Positions 37,899 to 46,812 of a stretch of 64,000 bases of DNA are shown here, in pieces (positions within the stretch are counted from its first letter, which is position 1; the number at the start of each line of letters is the position of its first letter). Both the position numbers and the translations under genes were made by a program. Origin of the DNA: Gramella sp. AN32 (GTDB lineage: Bacteria > Bacteroidota > Bacteroidia > Flavobacteriales > Flavobacteriaceae); contig NZ_QEYO01000004.1 in the NCBI RefSeq assembly GCF_023718305.1, positions 186,001 through 250,000 of the forward strand, read 5' to 3'. The notes under the pieces were generated by a model that worked only from the letters and a program-made list of their open reading frames with translations, had not been told where the DNA came from and did no database searches.

Positions 37899-37932
37899 CT
37901 ACTAAATAATTGAATCTTTATACTTTTATGAC
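37899..37932 (-). promoter_or_regulatory. Shared 34-bp element, copy 1 (AraC-type activator site candidate)
   Basis: Plus-strand blocks ctactaa, aattgaatc and ttatacttt occur in the same order and spacing at 40244-40277, with 29 of 34 positions identical. It is placed just upstream of the -7 element at the distance expected for a class-II type activator overlapping the -33 region. An AraC-family regulator gene lies 2.4 kb away. Confidence 0.6.
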
Positions 37933-38383
37933 ATTACCATGTTTTTGAAAATTTTTGAGATCCCAAAAAATAGAAGAAGAGGGATAGTCTAGTAATTTGT
38001 AAGAAAGAAATCAGTGGTGTCCGGTAAAGATTATTCCAATCGCAGCTAACCCTTTGGGTAATAGATATTAAGGACATTTTAAAGATTATGTTCTTGTTTT
38101 GGGTACATCCGACAAAAAAAGCTTTATCGAAATATAGCAACTATGGAAATATCTAAAATACAGTTGATTACAATTGTGTCTTGTTTCTTGATTCTGGTAG
38201 CCCTGTGAAGCGGGGCGGTCTTGCGTCTTTAACCAGACAATAGTAAAAAGAAATAGTTTTAATGTTTGATAATTTAAATTATCCAAAGTTTGAAATCTTG
38301 ATTTTTCTGATATTAAAGGTATTTATCGAAAGACAGAGGAGAATTCATTTCTCTATATCCATCTCGAAAATGTATCTCCCTTA
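37933..38383. other. Intergenic region, 451 bp, no gene recognised
   Basis: AT-rich DNA between the shared element and the end of the lipoprotein gene at 38384. A short plus-strand frame from ATG 38142 encodes MEISKIQLITIVSCFLILVA and then stops. It looks like the first membrane segment of a lost protein. Nothing else was identified. Confidence 0.4.
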
Positions 38384-40030
38384 TTAACGATCTAAATTTT
38401 TAAGATTCCCCAGATGATCATTAAAGTCCATCATCACTTTAGCGGGATAAATGGTATTATTAAGCCAAAAACCCATATCATATTTGGTAAAATAAGTAGG
38501 ATACTCGCCCTGATGTATTTCCTGTACCACCGTAAATGAATTTGCAATGGATTTGGCCTTAGCAAGATAAATCTCCTTGCCGGTCTCATTATAGGCCTCC
38601 CAATAAGTGTCGATCATTATACCGGCACTTCTTGAAACCGGCATCCACCATTCATATTGTTCCTGAACACAGGGGGTTATCCAGTTTTTTGACTGGTATC
38701 CCAATTTGGAGGAATTTTGTTCCATTAGCTCAATTTCAATATCCATTGGTTGTTCCCAGATAACAAACTGATCTTCTGCAAATCGCACTAGTTCTTCTGC
38801 CAGGGAAATATTTGTATGGTTCTTAAAAAGATAAATGGCCAATTCACAGGCTTGTTCCCTACTTTGATTTTGATATGGCTTGCTAGCTTTAACATCCTCG
38901 AACTGACCTTGCCAATTAAAGGTATTTACGGGATTTGCCATGACCCATTTAAGAGCCTCTTGAGTAGCGCCATTTAAATCTTTTACGTCGTAATCCTGGC
39001 TTAGCCGGTTAAAATATTTAATCATGGATGTTGGTATGGCAATATTCGGGGCAGTAGGTTTACCCGTTTTTTTATTAACATACAAATACCAACTTCCATT
39101 TTCCAATTGCGTTTTCTTAAAGGTATGAGCAATTTTAATGGCAGCTTCAAAATATTTATCTTCTTTAGTATAATCATAAAGGTCCAAATAGGCATTCCCG
39201 GCATCCGCAGCATAAGGAATCATGGTATTGTCATAGTTCATATGATTCTCCGAACTTTTATTGAATTGAGCATCATATCCTTCATAGCCATGATAGGTAG
39301 GGGGAAAATATTCAAGAGGACTACCTTCCGGATTACTAATTTTAATTAAATGGTCAGCCACAATAACAGCTAATTCTCTAGCCTTTTCGGCCTCCGCCGT
39401 GTTGGGTTTTAATCTGGCATAGGTTACAGCTCCCACAATAAGAGCCCCAAACATTTTAGTTGGATATCTATAATACAGGTAATTTGGATCAGGTTTTTGA
39501 TGGGTAATCCAATACTCAACATACTCTTTTTCCATAAGTTTTTCTAAAGCTTTCTCGGCACTTTTATCATATGGCAATACAGGTTTGTGATAAACTCCCG
39601 CAAATGGCGCCGCATGATAATATCTTCCAGACCCAGCTAAACCAAGATTATTCCCGCCAGGAGTAAAGCCTTTTACCTTAATATTAAAAAAACCCACGGG
39701 GATTGATGTCCAGATTGGACTGAGCGTAGCATGTGGCGTGGCATTTTTAAAAGAATACTTTTTGGAATTTACTTCCGATTCCAATTCATACAGGTAATAG
39801 CCCGCACCTTCAATTTTGTCAAAATTGAAAGAAGGAGCATATATAAATCTTTTGGCATATCCATTCCAAAAAGGAGACTTTCCGGGTGTTCCTGGATGAA
39901 CAGGTATTGTAGATTCTTTTAGGGCAATTTCCTGTAAAGAGACTTCCTCCCTATTAGGAAGAGAATTACAGGACATAATAAAGACACATATAATCAGCAA
40001 TAAAAAGACAAGTAATTTATTGTTAATCAT
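38384..40030 (-). CDS. Uncharacterised lipoprotein, predicted alpha/alpha-toroid carbohydrate-active enzyme (paralogue 2)
   Basis: The start at 40030 gives MINNKLLVFLLLIICVFIMSC, a clean lipoprotein signal matching the paralogue. In-frame ATGs at 40039 and 40111 would put a hydrophilic tail before it. The product is 548 residues with the same beta-sandwich (RFIYAPSFNFDKIEGAGYYLYEL) and helical part (YYRYPTKMFGALIVGAV, ADAGNAYLDLYDYT, NGSWYLYVN, NWQGQFEDV, SREQACELAIYLF, EDQFVIWEQP, NWITPCVQEQYEWW, AGIMIDTYWEAY). Conserved Trp/Glu/Asp/Arg clusters between the two copies point to an enzyme. It is transcribed divergently from the AraC regulator and carries copy 2 of the shared promoter element. 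Confidence 0.7.
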   Translation of the reverse strand: MINNKLLVFLLLIICVFIMSCNSLPNREEVSLQEIALKESTIPVHPGTPGKSPFWNGYAKRFIYAPSFNFDKIEGAGYYLYELESEVNSKKYSFKNATPHATLSPIWTSIPVGFFNIKVKGFTPGGNNLGLAGSGRYYHAAPFAGVYHKPVLPYDKSAEKALEKLMEKEYVEYWITHQKPDPNYLYYRYPTKMFGALIVGAVTYARLKPNTAEAEKARELAVIVADHLIKISNPEGSPLEYFPPTYHGYEGYDAQFNKSSENHMNYDNTMIPYAADAGNAYLDLYDYTKEDKYFEAAIKIAHTFKKTQLENGSWYLYVNKKTGKPTAPNIAIPTSMIKYFNRLSQDYDVKDLNGATQEALKWVMANPVNTFNWQGQFEDVKASKPYQNQSREQACELAIYLFKNHTNISLAEELVRFAEDQFVIWEQPMDIEIELMEQNSSKLGYQSKNWITPCVQEQYEWWMPVSRSAGIMIDTYWEAYNETGKEIYLAKAKSIANSFTVVQEIHQGEYPTYFTKYDMGFWLNNTIYPAKVMMDFNDHLGNLKNLDR

Positions 40031-40212
40031 CCAATGCATATTTTTAAATGAATATTTACAGTTAACTGAAGCCATTTCGACGATATTAGTGCACTTCTTA
40101 GAAATATGCATTATCGAGATAATTCTTTTAATACTGGATGTTTATTAACATAATCAAATCAATTACTTAAAGCTAAAATATTAACCTTATCCAGAAACTT
40201 GACAATCATTTT

Positions 40213-40220
40213 CAAATTTA
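40213..40220 (-). promoter_or_regulatory. Candidate -7 element TAAATTTG for the lipoprotein gene at 38384
   Basis: It reads TAAATTTG on the minus strand and matches TAnnTTTG. It is 183 bp upstream of the chosen ATG (102 bp from the longest in-frame ATG at 40111), with 23 bp separating it from the shared element, exactly as at the SDR promoter. Confidence 0.55.
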
Positions 40221-40243
40221 AGGGGAAGCGGAGGTTTTAATAT

Positions 40244-40277
40244 CTACTAAGCAATTGAATCATTATACTTTTTTGAT
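40244..40277 (-). promoter_or_regulatory. Shared 34-bp element, copy 2 (AraC-type activator site candidate)
   Basis: Ungapped partner of 37899-37932. It lies between the divergent lipoprotein and AraC genes, 129 bp before the AraC ATG, so it could also mediate autoregulation. Confidence 0.6.
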
Positions 40278-40405
40278 AAAACTGTAATTATAAGGAAAAT
40301 AACATTCCTTTAATTTGATGAAAATGACAAATTCAAAAAATATCAAAATAAAAATTTTAAAACCAATTTTGTACCTTCCCTTAGATCTTTAGATCATCCA
40401 CAATT

Positions 40406-41296
40406 ATGACAATGAAAGCCTGCTTACATAAATTACCTCTGGATCAGGGAAGTTCTTTTCTTTTTAATAAATGGAATTGCAACTTTTTTGATAAACCATG
40501 GCATTTTCATGAAGAGTATGAACTGGTATTAATTGATAAAAGTTCGGGAACGCAACTTATTGGTGACAAAGTGAAACTTTTCAATGATGGGGACCTTTTT
40601 CTAATTGGCCCCAATATCCCACATATGTTTAAAAATTTTGAGGAGTATTATCTGGAAGATAATGAGAAAGATGCCACTTCGGTGTTTCTTCATTTTACCG
40701 AAGATTTTCTAGGGGAGAATTTCATTAATCTTCCGGAAATGACCAGTGTCCAAAAATTGTGTAGGAAAGCTGCTTTCGCACTGGAAATCCATGGGGACAC
40801 TAAGACCAGGATTGTTCGACTGTTAAAAAAAATGGAAAATCAATCCCCTTCCAGAAGAATGCTCAGCCTGCTAACAATTTTAATAGATCTTTCCGAAAGT
40901 GAGGAAATTGAGGCTTTACTTACCACAACATTTAATCTCAATACCAAGGACAACAAGGATACGTCCCGCATCAATCAGATCCTGGAATTTATCATGAAAA
41001 ACTATCAGCACAAAATATATATATCTGAAGCAGCATCATTAGTCAACATGAGTGATGCGGCTTTTTCGCGGTATTTTAAAAAACATACTCAGGTCACCTT
41101 TTCTCAATATGTAACAGAGATTAGAATCAGTCAGGCCTGTCAGTTGATTATTCAGGGAGAAGAGAATATTACACAAGTAGGATTTTTATGTGGTTTTGAC
41201 AACCTTTCCAATTTTTACAGACATTTTAAAAAAGTGACTGGATATATCCCGAAAGATTATCAGAAAAAGTTTCAACTGGTTTCTTCTACAGTTTAA
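40406..41296 (+). CDS. AraC family transcriptional regulator
   Basis: A 296-residue regulator. The N-terminal cupin domain (about 15-110) has HFHEEYELVLI and GDLFLIGPNIPHMFKN, the latter including the cupin's second metal/sugar motif. The C-terminal double helix-turn-helix (about 195-290) is ISEAASLVNMSDAAFSRYFKK and ITQVGFLCGFDNLSNFYRHFKK followed by TGYIPKDYQ. The arrangement is that of RhaS/RhaR/XylS-like sugar activators. It is the only intact plus-strand gene in the right two thirds of the window. It is divergent from the lipoprotein gene and overlaps the lactonase gene tail-to-tail by 11 bp. ATG 40412 is an alternative start. Confidence 0.93.
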   Translation: MTMKACLHKLPLDQGSSFLFNKWNCNFFDKPWHFHEEYELVLIDKSSGTQLIGDKVKLFNDGDLFLIGPNIPHMFKNFEEYYLEDNEKDATSVFLHFTEDFLGENFINLPEMTSVQKLCRKAAFALEIHGDTKTRIVRLLKKMENQSPSRRMLSLLTILIDLSESEEIEALLTTTFNLNTKDNKDTSRINQILEFIMKNYQHKIYISEAASLVNMSDAAFSRYFKKHTQVTFSQYVTEIRISQACQLIIQGEENITQVGFLCGFDNLSNFYRHFKKVTGYIPKDYQKKFQLVSSTV

Positions 41297-42170
41297 AATT
41301 ATTTGCGGGAAGTCCCCGTACGCCAGGTATTGAAATTTTAAAAACCGAACCGGCCAGTGGTTCTTCCAATCTTTTTTTTCCTCCGAGGCCTATGCGGGCT
41401 GAAGTAATATAAAGATCAGATAGATTGTCCCCGCCAAAAACACAGGATGTCACCTGGGAAACAGGAAGATCAATCTTTCCTATGCAGATACCTGTTGCCG
41501 GATCCCATCGCGAGACTGCACCTCCACCCCATAAGGCAATCCATAATTTACCCTGTATATCAATGGTCATTCCATCAGGTTTTCCCCAGGCTTTTGGAAT
41601 ATGAGCAATTACCCGGGGATTACCTATTGATGCTGAACCTTCCGAATAATCATAAGCTTTTACCTGTTGTTGATACGTATCGATATGATAAAATGTTGAT
41701 TTATCCCGACTCCAACACATACCATTTGAAACTCCCAGCCCATCTAATGCCACGGTAGCTTTAAACTTAGAATCTACCTTCATTAGCACACCTTGATTTT
41801 TCAACCCCAGTTCGCTCATACTACCAATCCATAATCGACCATTTGGATCTATCTGGCCATCGTTAAAACGAATCCCTCTTTCAGATAACAGTGTAGTTTT
41901 AGACCTAAGACTATCGATATGAAAATCATTTAAAATTGCGATTTTCCGCTTGAATGCGATAAGGATTTGACCTGTAGAACAACGGGCAATGGCACAAACC
42001 ACTCTTTTAAAATTAAGGACTTCATGCTTTCGGTTTTTTATATAAAATCTATGAAGCTGGCCGGAAGTAATATCAATCCAGTATAAACAATGTGCGTATG
42101 AGTCCCATACGGGAGACTCTCCCAATAAACAAGAAGCCTCTACCAAAGTATTTTTTAAAATTTTAATCAT
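41286..42170 (-). CDS. SMP-30/gluconolactonase family lactonase
   Basis: A 294-residue six-bladed propeller of the SMP-30/gluconolactonase/LRE family. Metal ligands are visible as the Glu of GESPVWD near residue 18, Asn in RFNDGQIDPNGRLWIGSM, Asn in VSNGMCWS and Asp in KPDGMTID. No signal peptide, so it is cytoplasmic. It would hydrolyse the sugar lactone made by the SDR of this operon to the aldonic acid. It is the last gene of an eight-gene operon starting with susC at 52348, 35 bp after the dehydratase gene. Its 3' end overlaps the convergent AraC gene. Confidence 0.88.
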   Translation of the reverse strand: MIKILKNTLVEASCLLGESPVWDSYAHCLYWIDITSGQLHRFYIKNRKHEVLNFKRVVCAIARCSTGQILIAFKRKIAILNDFHIDSLRSKTTLLSERGIRFNDGQIDPNGRLWIGSMSELGLKNQGVLMKVDSKFKATVALDGLGVSNGMCWSRDKSTFYHIDTYQQQVKAYDYSEGSASIGNPRVIAHIPKAWGKPDGMTIDIQGKLWIALWGGGAVSRWDPATGICIGKIDLPVSQVTSCVFGGDNLSDLYITSARIGLGGKKRLEEPLAGSVFKISIPGVRGLPANNFKL

Positions 42171-42205
42171 AGCTCTATGAAAATTCCGGAAAACCGAATT
42201 TGGTG

Positions 42206-43384
42206 CTACTGAATTTTAAATATGTCCGTGCTGTGCGATCGAACAAATTTTTCATCAACCTGTATACCAAGCCCATTTCCCAATGGAAGAACAGCATTCC
42301 CTTTGTAAACTTTTAAAGGCTCCTGAAGAATTTTATTTGCCGTGTAAAATAATTCCAACTGATGTTCCTGAATCATAGGATTTATCATTTGGGATGCCAT
42401 GTGCCAAGAAGCCGCTACCCCGATAGAAGTACACACACCTATATGAAAAGTAATATCCATATTATATTGTTTAGCCAAGGAAATAATTCGATGCCCCCCT
42501 GTAATACCGCATCTTACAATATCAGGTTGTGCAATGCCCATTCCCTTTTCCTGCATCCAGGGTTCAAACTGCCGTACCGTTCTTAATGGTTCCCCTATCG
42601 CCACTGGTGTCCTAATAGATTTGACCAGTTCCGAATGTCCTTTAATATCTTCAGGTTCTAATGGTGATTCAAACCACATCAATTGCATACGGTCAAAAGC
42701 TTCGCCAAGTTCTAAAGCTTCCTGATTGGAATAACGGCATATAGCGTCAAAAGCTAATCCGGCATTTTCACAAAGTACTTTTTGTAACTGCTCACATTCA
42801 TCAATTACCGAGGCAACGGAAACTCCTTTAAAAATTTTGATTCCCCGAAATCCCTGTTCAAGAATGTCCTGGGCAAGATCAAGACGTTCTTCAAGAGTTT
42901 TACGGCGTAAACCAGAAACATATAAAGGGAATTGCTGTAAACAATTTCTTCTAAATAATTCACCTACGGGAAGACCTTCAGCTTTACCTTTGAGATCCCA
43001 TAGGGCGATATCTATAGCTGCCATGGCATCAATAGTGTATGAAGTGGTATGGCCCCGTACGAAATTTAGGTGGTACAATTTATCATAAACTGCTCCCGGA
43101 TCTCGGGGATCCATACCCAGAATTGCAGGGCCAAAAAGTTTATGAATGAGCGATGCAGGAACTTCTGGAACTATAGGTGCCTGACCCTCCCCCCAACCTA
43201 TCAACCCGGTATCGGTAGTGATCTTTATTAAACAGGATTCAGTCAGCCGACTATAGGCATGTCGCCATTGAGGTTCAAGATAATAATCGGTTCCGCTTAT
43301 ACGATTGGGGGTACCCCTGTGGCCTCCAACCTGGTAATGATGATCGTATTTATAAACAAAAACTTCTACCGATTGGATTTTCAT
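42206..43384 (-). CDS. Enolase-superfamily sugar acid dehydratase
   Basis: A 392-residue mandelate racemase/muconate lactonizing enzyme-type protein. The N-terminal capping domain has SCLIKITTDTGLIGWGEGQAP. The barrel provides metal ligands Asp213 (AFDAICRYS), Glu239 (WFESPL) and Glu265 (IGEP) and the catalytic His314 (TFHIGVCTS). The lysine motif is GIKIFKG around residues 181-187. Such enzymes dehydrate aldonates (galactonate, fuconate, rhamnonate and others) to 2-keto-3-deoxy acids. The exact acid is not readable from sequence. It is 8 bp downstream of the symporter gene and upstream of the lactonase, completing a lactonase-dehydratase pair. Confidence 0.88.
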   Translation of the reverse strand: MKIQSVEVFVYKYDHHYQVGGHRGTPNRISGTDYYLEPQWRHAYSRLTESCLIKITTDTGLIGWGEGQAPIVPEVPASLIHKLFGPAILGMDPRDPGAVYDKLYHLNFVRGHTTSYTIDAMAAIDIALWDLKGKAEGLPVGELFRRNCLQQFPLYVSGLRRKTLEERLDLAQDILEQGFRGIKIFKGVSVASVIDECEQLQKVLCENAGLAFDAICRYSNQEALELGEAFDRMQLMWFESPLEPEDIKGHSELVKSIRTPVAIGEPLRTVRQFEPWMQEKGMGIAQPDIVRCGITGGHRIISLAKQYNMDITFHIGVCTSIGVAASWHMASQMINPMIQEHQLELFYTANKILQEPLKVYKGNAVLPLGNGLGIQVDEKFVRSHSTDIFKIQ

Positions 43385-43392
43385 AACAAGTA

Positions 43393-45150
43393 TTAAATAA
43401 TAGAACCACTAAAAATGACAAATAAGGTTAGTAGGAGAACAACATACAATCCCCACCAGAAAAAAACAGTTTTATACCATTTTTTGGCTACAACTGCTTT
43501 TAAGTTTAATTTTTTAAAATTCAGAACCAAATCGGCCTGAATCTTTTCGCTTGGAGGCGGTGCCGATAACAAACTGAAAATAACACAGACAATCGCACTA
43601 AACCCCCAGGTGAAAATGGCCTGCATTTCATAAGCAGTTAACCATTCAAATGGAATCTCTACAAAACCTAAAATAAGTCTTACCGCGAAGCCAGAAAAAA
43701 CGGCAACGGTAGCTCCAAAAGCATTAATACGTTTCCAGAGAATTCCTAATAAGAAAATAGCAGAAAAAGGAGGGGCAAAATATGTGAATAATGTTTGAAT
43801 ATATACAAACAGACTTACTCCCTCTAAAAACTGAATGACCAGTGCCAGTCCAATCGATATTAATAAAATTATAACAGATGAGATCACTCCTACCCTCACC
43901 AGTCTAGATTCTGATGATTTAGGATAAAACACTCGTTTGTATATATCCAGTGTAAAAATCGTAGCCGTTGAATTAAGAACTGAGTTAACGGTTGACTGTA
44001 TAGCTCCAAAAAGTGCAGCCAGGAGAAGACCACGTAACCCGATTGGCACCAACTGCTGAATAAGTCGAATATAACCCTGATCGGCATTTGGTTTTACCAT
44101 TTCCCAGTCCATAAGCATATCTCCTGGATATTGAGCAAATAATATGAGCCCTGGCAATACCACAATAACAGGCATTAGAACTTTTAAATAACCCGCAAAT
44201 ACAATTCCCATACGTGCGTGATAAATATTTTTCGCACCAAGTACCCGCTGGATCATGAATTGATTCAGCACGTTGTACCAAATACTCACTGAAAGAAATC
44301 CTACAATCATAAAAGGCCAAGGATGAGTAGGATGGTCAATTGGTTGAAAAATAGAGAGTCGATTATAAGAATTGTGATTTGGTAATAAATGTTCTTGTTG
44401 TGTAGCCACAGCTTCTTTCCACAAACCAAAATCTGCTTTGTTTCTTTCGATCATTACCTGGAAACCCTCTATAATCGAACCTCCGTCGGCTAACATTTTC
44501 AAACCTAGAACAGTAACAATAATACCTCCGGCAATCATAACAATAACCGTAAAGAAATCGGTCCAAACTACAGATCTAAACCCGCCATAAATCGCCCATG
44601 ATCCCGCGACAACTGCCAATATTATAATGGAAAAAGATAGTCCCCAACCAAATAATTCATGCAATGCCAATCCCCCGCCATACAGGACCGCAGCTAGAAA
44701 AGCAGTGATATTGCAAAGAATGGTCACAAAGGCAAAAAATTGACGAAGTGTATTATTAAAACGCTTTTCCAAAAATTCCGGTATGGTAAAGGCTCCGGAA
44801 GCAAGCAGAAAAGGAATAAAAAACCAAATTAATAAACTAAAGGTCCAGATGTTTCGCCATTCACTAGTTGCTACCACAATACCATAGGTAAATGCAGCTC
44901 CTACCATTCCAATAAAATGTTCCGAAGAAATATTGGAAGCAATGAATGAACCACCTACTGCATACCATGGTAAAGATTTTCCCGCAAGGAAATAATCTTC
45001 TGAATTGGTGCTCTTATGTCTTCCAACCCATAAACCTATGACGGTCAATACAACAAAATATAATCCAAAAATGATATAATCTAACCATTCCAGCCCAGCT
45101 TCTGCTGAACTTTGTATTCCCGGTATACTACTTAACAAGATATGGTTCAT
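43393..45150 (-). CDS. Sodium:solute symporter (SSS family), sugar or sugar-acid uptake
   Basis: A 585-residue membrane protein with about 14 helices. The SSS family is shown by the N-terminal WLDYIIFGLYFVVLTVIGLW helix, the sodium-binding region ASNISSEHFIGMVGAAF and the GGFRSVVWTDF motif of SGLT-type carriers. Helix 8-9 includes NSVLNSTATIFTLDIYKR. Position between aldolase and dehydratase genes suggests it brings the free sugar or acid into the cytoplasm. The spacing is 3 bp from the aldolase gene and 8 bp to the dehydratase gene. Confidence 0.9.
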   Translation of the reverse strand: MNHILLSSIPGIQSSAEAGLEWLDYIIFGLYFVVLTVIGLWVGRHKSTNSEDYFLAGKSLPWYAVGGSFIASNISSEHFIGMVGAAFTYGIVVATSEWRNIWTFSLLIWFFIPFLLASGAFTIPEFLEKRFNNTLRQFFAFVTILCNITAFLAAVLYGGGLALHELFGWGLSFSIIILAVVAGSWAIYGGFRSVVWTDFFTVIVMIAGGIIVTVLGLKMLADGGSIIEGFQVMIERNKADFGLWKEAVATQQEHLLPNHNSYNRLSIFQPIDHPTHPWPFMIVGFLSVSIWYNVLNQFMIQRVLGAKNIYHARMGIVFAGYLKVLMPVIVVLPGLILFAQYPGDMLMDWEMVKPNADQGYIRLIQQLVPIGLRGLLLAALFGAIQSTVNSVLNSTATIFTLDIYKRVFYPKSSESRLVRVGVISSVIILLISIGLALVIQFLEGVSLFVYIQTLFTYFAPPFSAIFLLGILWKRINAFGATVAVFSGFAVRLILGFVEIPFEWLTAYEMQAIFTWGFSAIVCVIFSLLSAPPPSEKIQADLVLNFKKLNLKAVVAKKWYKTVFFWWGLYVVLLLTLFVIFSGSII

Positions 45151-45153
45151 GAA

Positions 45154-46062
45154 TTATACTTTTAATCCTGCGCCCTTAGCTACAGCGAATAATTGATTTA
45201 CGAACCAATCATTAAAAAAAGCCGGTTTAGGACCTCTGATAGTGGCATGGGCTATTACACCTTTGGCTTTAAGAATTTCCTTCCAAAGACAATGGTTCGC
45301 TACATCTTTTTCATAAGCTGTTAAGCGTGAGAAACCTGAAAAATAAGACACTGCTTCCTGATAGTGATCATCTGCAAGTAAATCCCAGGTATTCCGGAAA
45401 ATTTCCGGCATGTAACAAGCTGGCATGGTACCGCAACACCCGGCCTGATATTCCTCAGGCAGAAAAACACCGCTATTTCCACCAAAAACTCCATCTAATC
45501 CCGAATCAGGATGAGCTAGTAATTCTCTACCTTTGTGGATAATATTACCGGATTCCAGTTTTATATATTTTAAATTGTCAAGATTATGAGAAAGTTTTGC
45601 CAGAAAATCAACGGGCAGGGATATATCAGATAATTGATGATCTTGAAGAATAATGGGAATCTCCAGGGCTGAGTTGAGCATTCCAAAATAAGTTTCCACC
45701 TCTGAAAGTCCGGCTCTCCATCTACCAAAGAAGGGGGGCATGCACATAACGGCATCGGCACCCTTGGAGGCCGCATATCTAGACATGTTAACAGCACAAT
45801 AAGCTGATGGATGATTAACAGTTACGATCACCGGTATTCTTTTCTTAACTTTCTCAATAACAAAAGCTAATAATTCCATTTTTTCATCGTCAGATAGTAA
45901 ATGACCTTCCGAGGCATTCGCAAGCGTTACCAAACCATGGGCTCCCTGGTCAATACAATAATTGATCAGTTTTTCCTGACTTTTATAATCAATGCTTTCA
46001 TCTTTATTAAAACAGGTGGCCAGAATGGGATAAATACCGTGAAAGTAGGGTTGGGATCTCAT
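45154..46062 (-). CDS. Dihydrodipicolinate synthase family aldolase
   Basis: A 302-residue DHDPS/NAL superfamily barrel. The Schiff-base lysine is Lys168 in LKYIKLESG and the substrate loop is ANASEGHLLS. The usual tyrosine of the YNxP motif, which relays protons in most members, is replaced by QDHQ (ILQDHQLSD, 139-145). This points to a divergent subgroup that may use another acid. A role in splitting a 2-keto-3-deoxy sugar acid into pyruvate and an aldehyde would complete the operon, but the altered site leaves the reaction uncertain. Confidence 0.8.
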   Translation of the reverse strand: MRSQPYFHGIYPILATCFNKDESIDYKSQEKLINYCIDQGAHGLVTLANASEGHLLSDDEKMELLAFVIEKVKKRIPVIVTVNHPSAYCAVNMSRYAASKGADAVMCMPPFFGRWRAGLSEVETYFGMLNSALEIPIILQDHQLSDISLPVDFLAKLSHNLDNLKYIKLESGNIIHKGRELLAHPDSGLDGVFGGNSGVFLPEEYQAGCCGTMPACYMPEIFRNTWDLLADDHYQEAVSYFSGFSRLTAYEKDVANHCLWKEILKAKGVIAHATIRGPKPAFFNDWFVNQLFAVAKGAGLKV

Positions 46063-46078
46063 AATGTGATTGTATTTT

Positions 46079-46807
46079 TTAACTAAATAATTTTATAAGT
46101 GAAACTAATGACGAGGCAATCAAAAAAACAGTAACCGTTTTTTTGAAAACCCCATTGGATAATTGCCGAAATGACCAGAGGCCAAATGCATATCCTATTA
46201 TGGAAGGCAGTAGGACTTTTAATAATAAGCTCCAGGTATCATTGGAGAAATCTTGTTGCCAGCTCATGAGTATTACTCCCATGCCCATGATAACAAAGAG
46301 GTATGCCAGCATCGTCGCTCTAGTGGCAATTTTATCTTTTAATGTAGCATTAAGGTGTAATGCTACCAGTGGTCCATTAATACCGGTTGAGGGCGTGAGC
46401 ACCCCACTTAAAAAGCCACTAAACCAGACCATTCGGCGATGAGCAAACAGACTCTGGGTTTTTGATAACGATAATAATGAGGCTATCAGAATTACAACCA
46501 GAGTTGCTTTTTTTAAAATTACTGAGTCTACCCATTCAATAATAAATAATCCCAGAATTAGTCCTACAAAAGCGGTCAATGCCAGTCGAATTAAAATACC
46601 CCGATCAATCATTTTTAAATTTTTCCCTGATAGCATTGCAATAACCGCAGTTGTTAGGGACATAGATAAATTTAAAAATACGAGTGTCGTAAAATTCATA
46701 TTGTTAACCAATAACAATGTGGTGGCAACAGCAAAACCAAATCCAATTACACCCTGAACCCAGCCGGCTATAAAAAACACCAAACAAATAAGAATGATTT
46801 CAGACAT
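46079..46807 (-). CDS. TSUP family permease (TauE/SafE-like)
   Basis: A 242-residue membrane protein with about eight helices. The two homologous halves each begin with the hydrophobic GxxxGxxGFGF-type loop (GWVQGVIGFGFAVATTLL and SGFLSGVLTPSTGINGPL) seen in the sulfite exporter TauE/SafE group. Members move sulfite, sulfoacetate, and organic anions. Its place inside a sugar-acid operon, with 16 bp and 5 bp spacing, suggests export or import of an organic acid intermediate or product. Confidence 0.8.
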   Translation of the reverse strand: MSEIILICLVFFIAGWVQGVIGFGFAVATTLLLVNNMNFTTLVFLNLSMSLTTAVIAMLSGKNLKMIDRGILIRLALTAFVGLILGLFIIEWVDSVILKKATLVVILIASLLSLSKTQSLFAHRRMVWFSGFLSGVLTPSTGINGPLVALHLNATLKDKIATRATMLAYLFVIMGMGVILMSWQQDFSNDTWSLLLKVLLPSIIGYAFGLWSFRQLSNGVFKKTVTVFLIASSLVSLIKLFS

Positions 46808-46812
46808 GCTAT

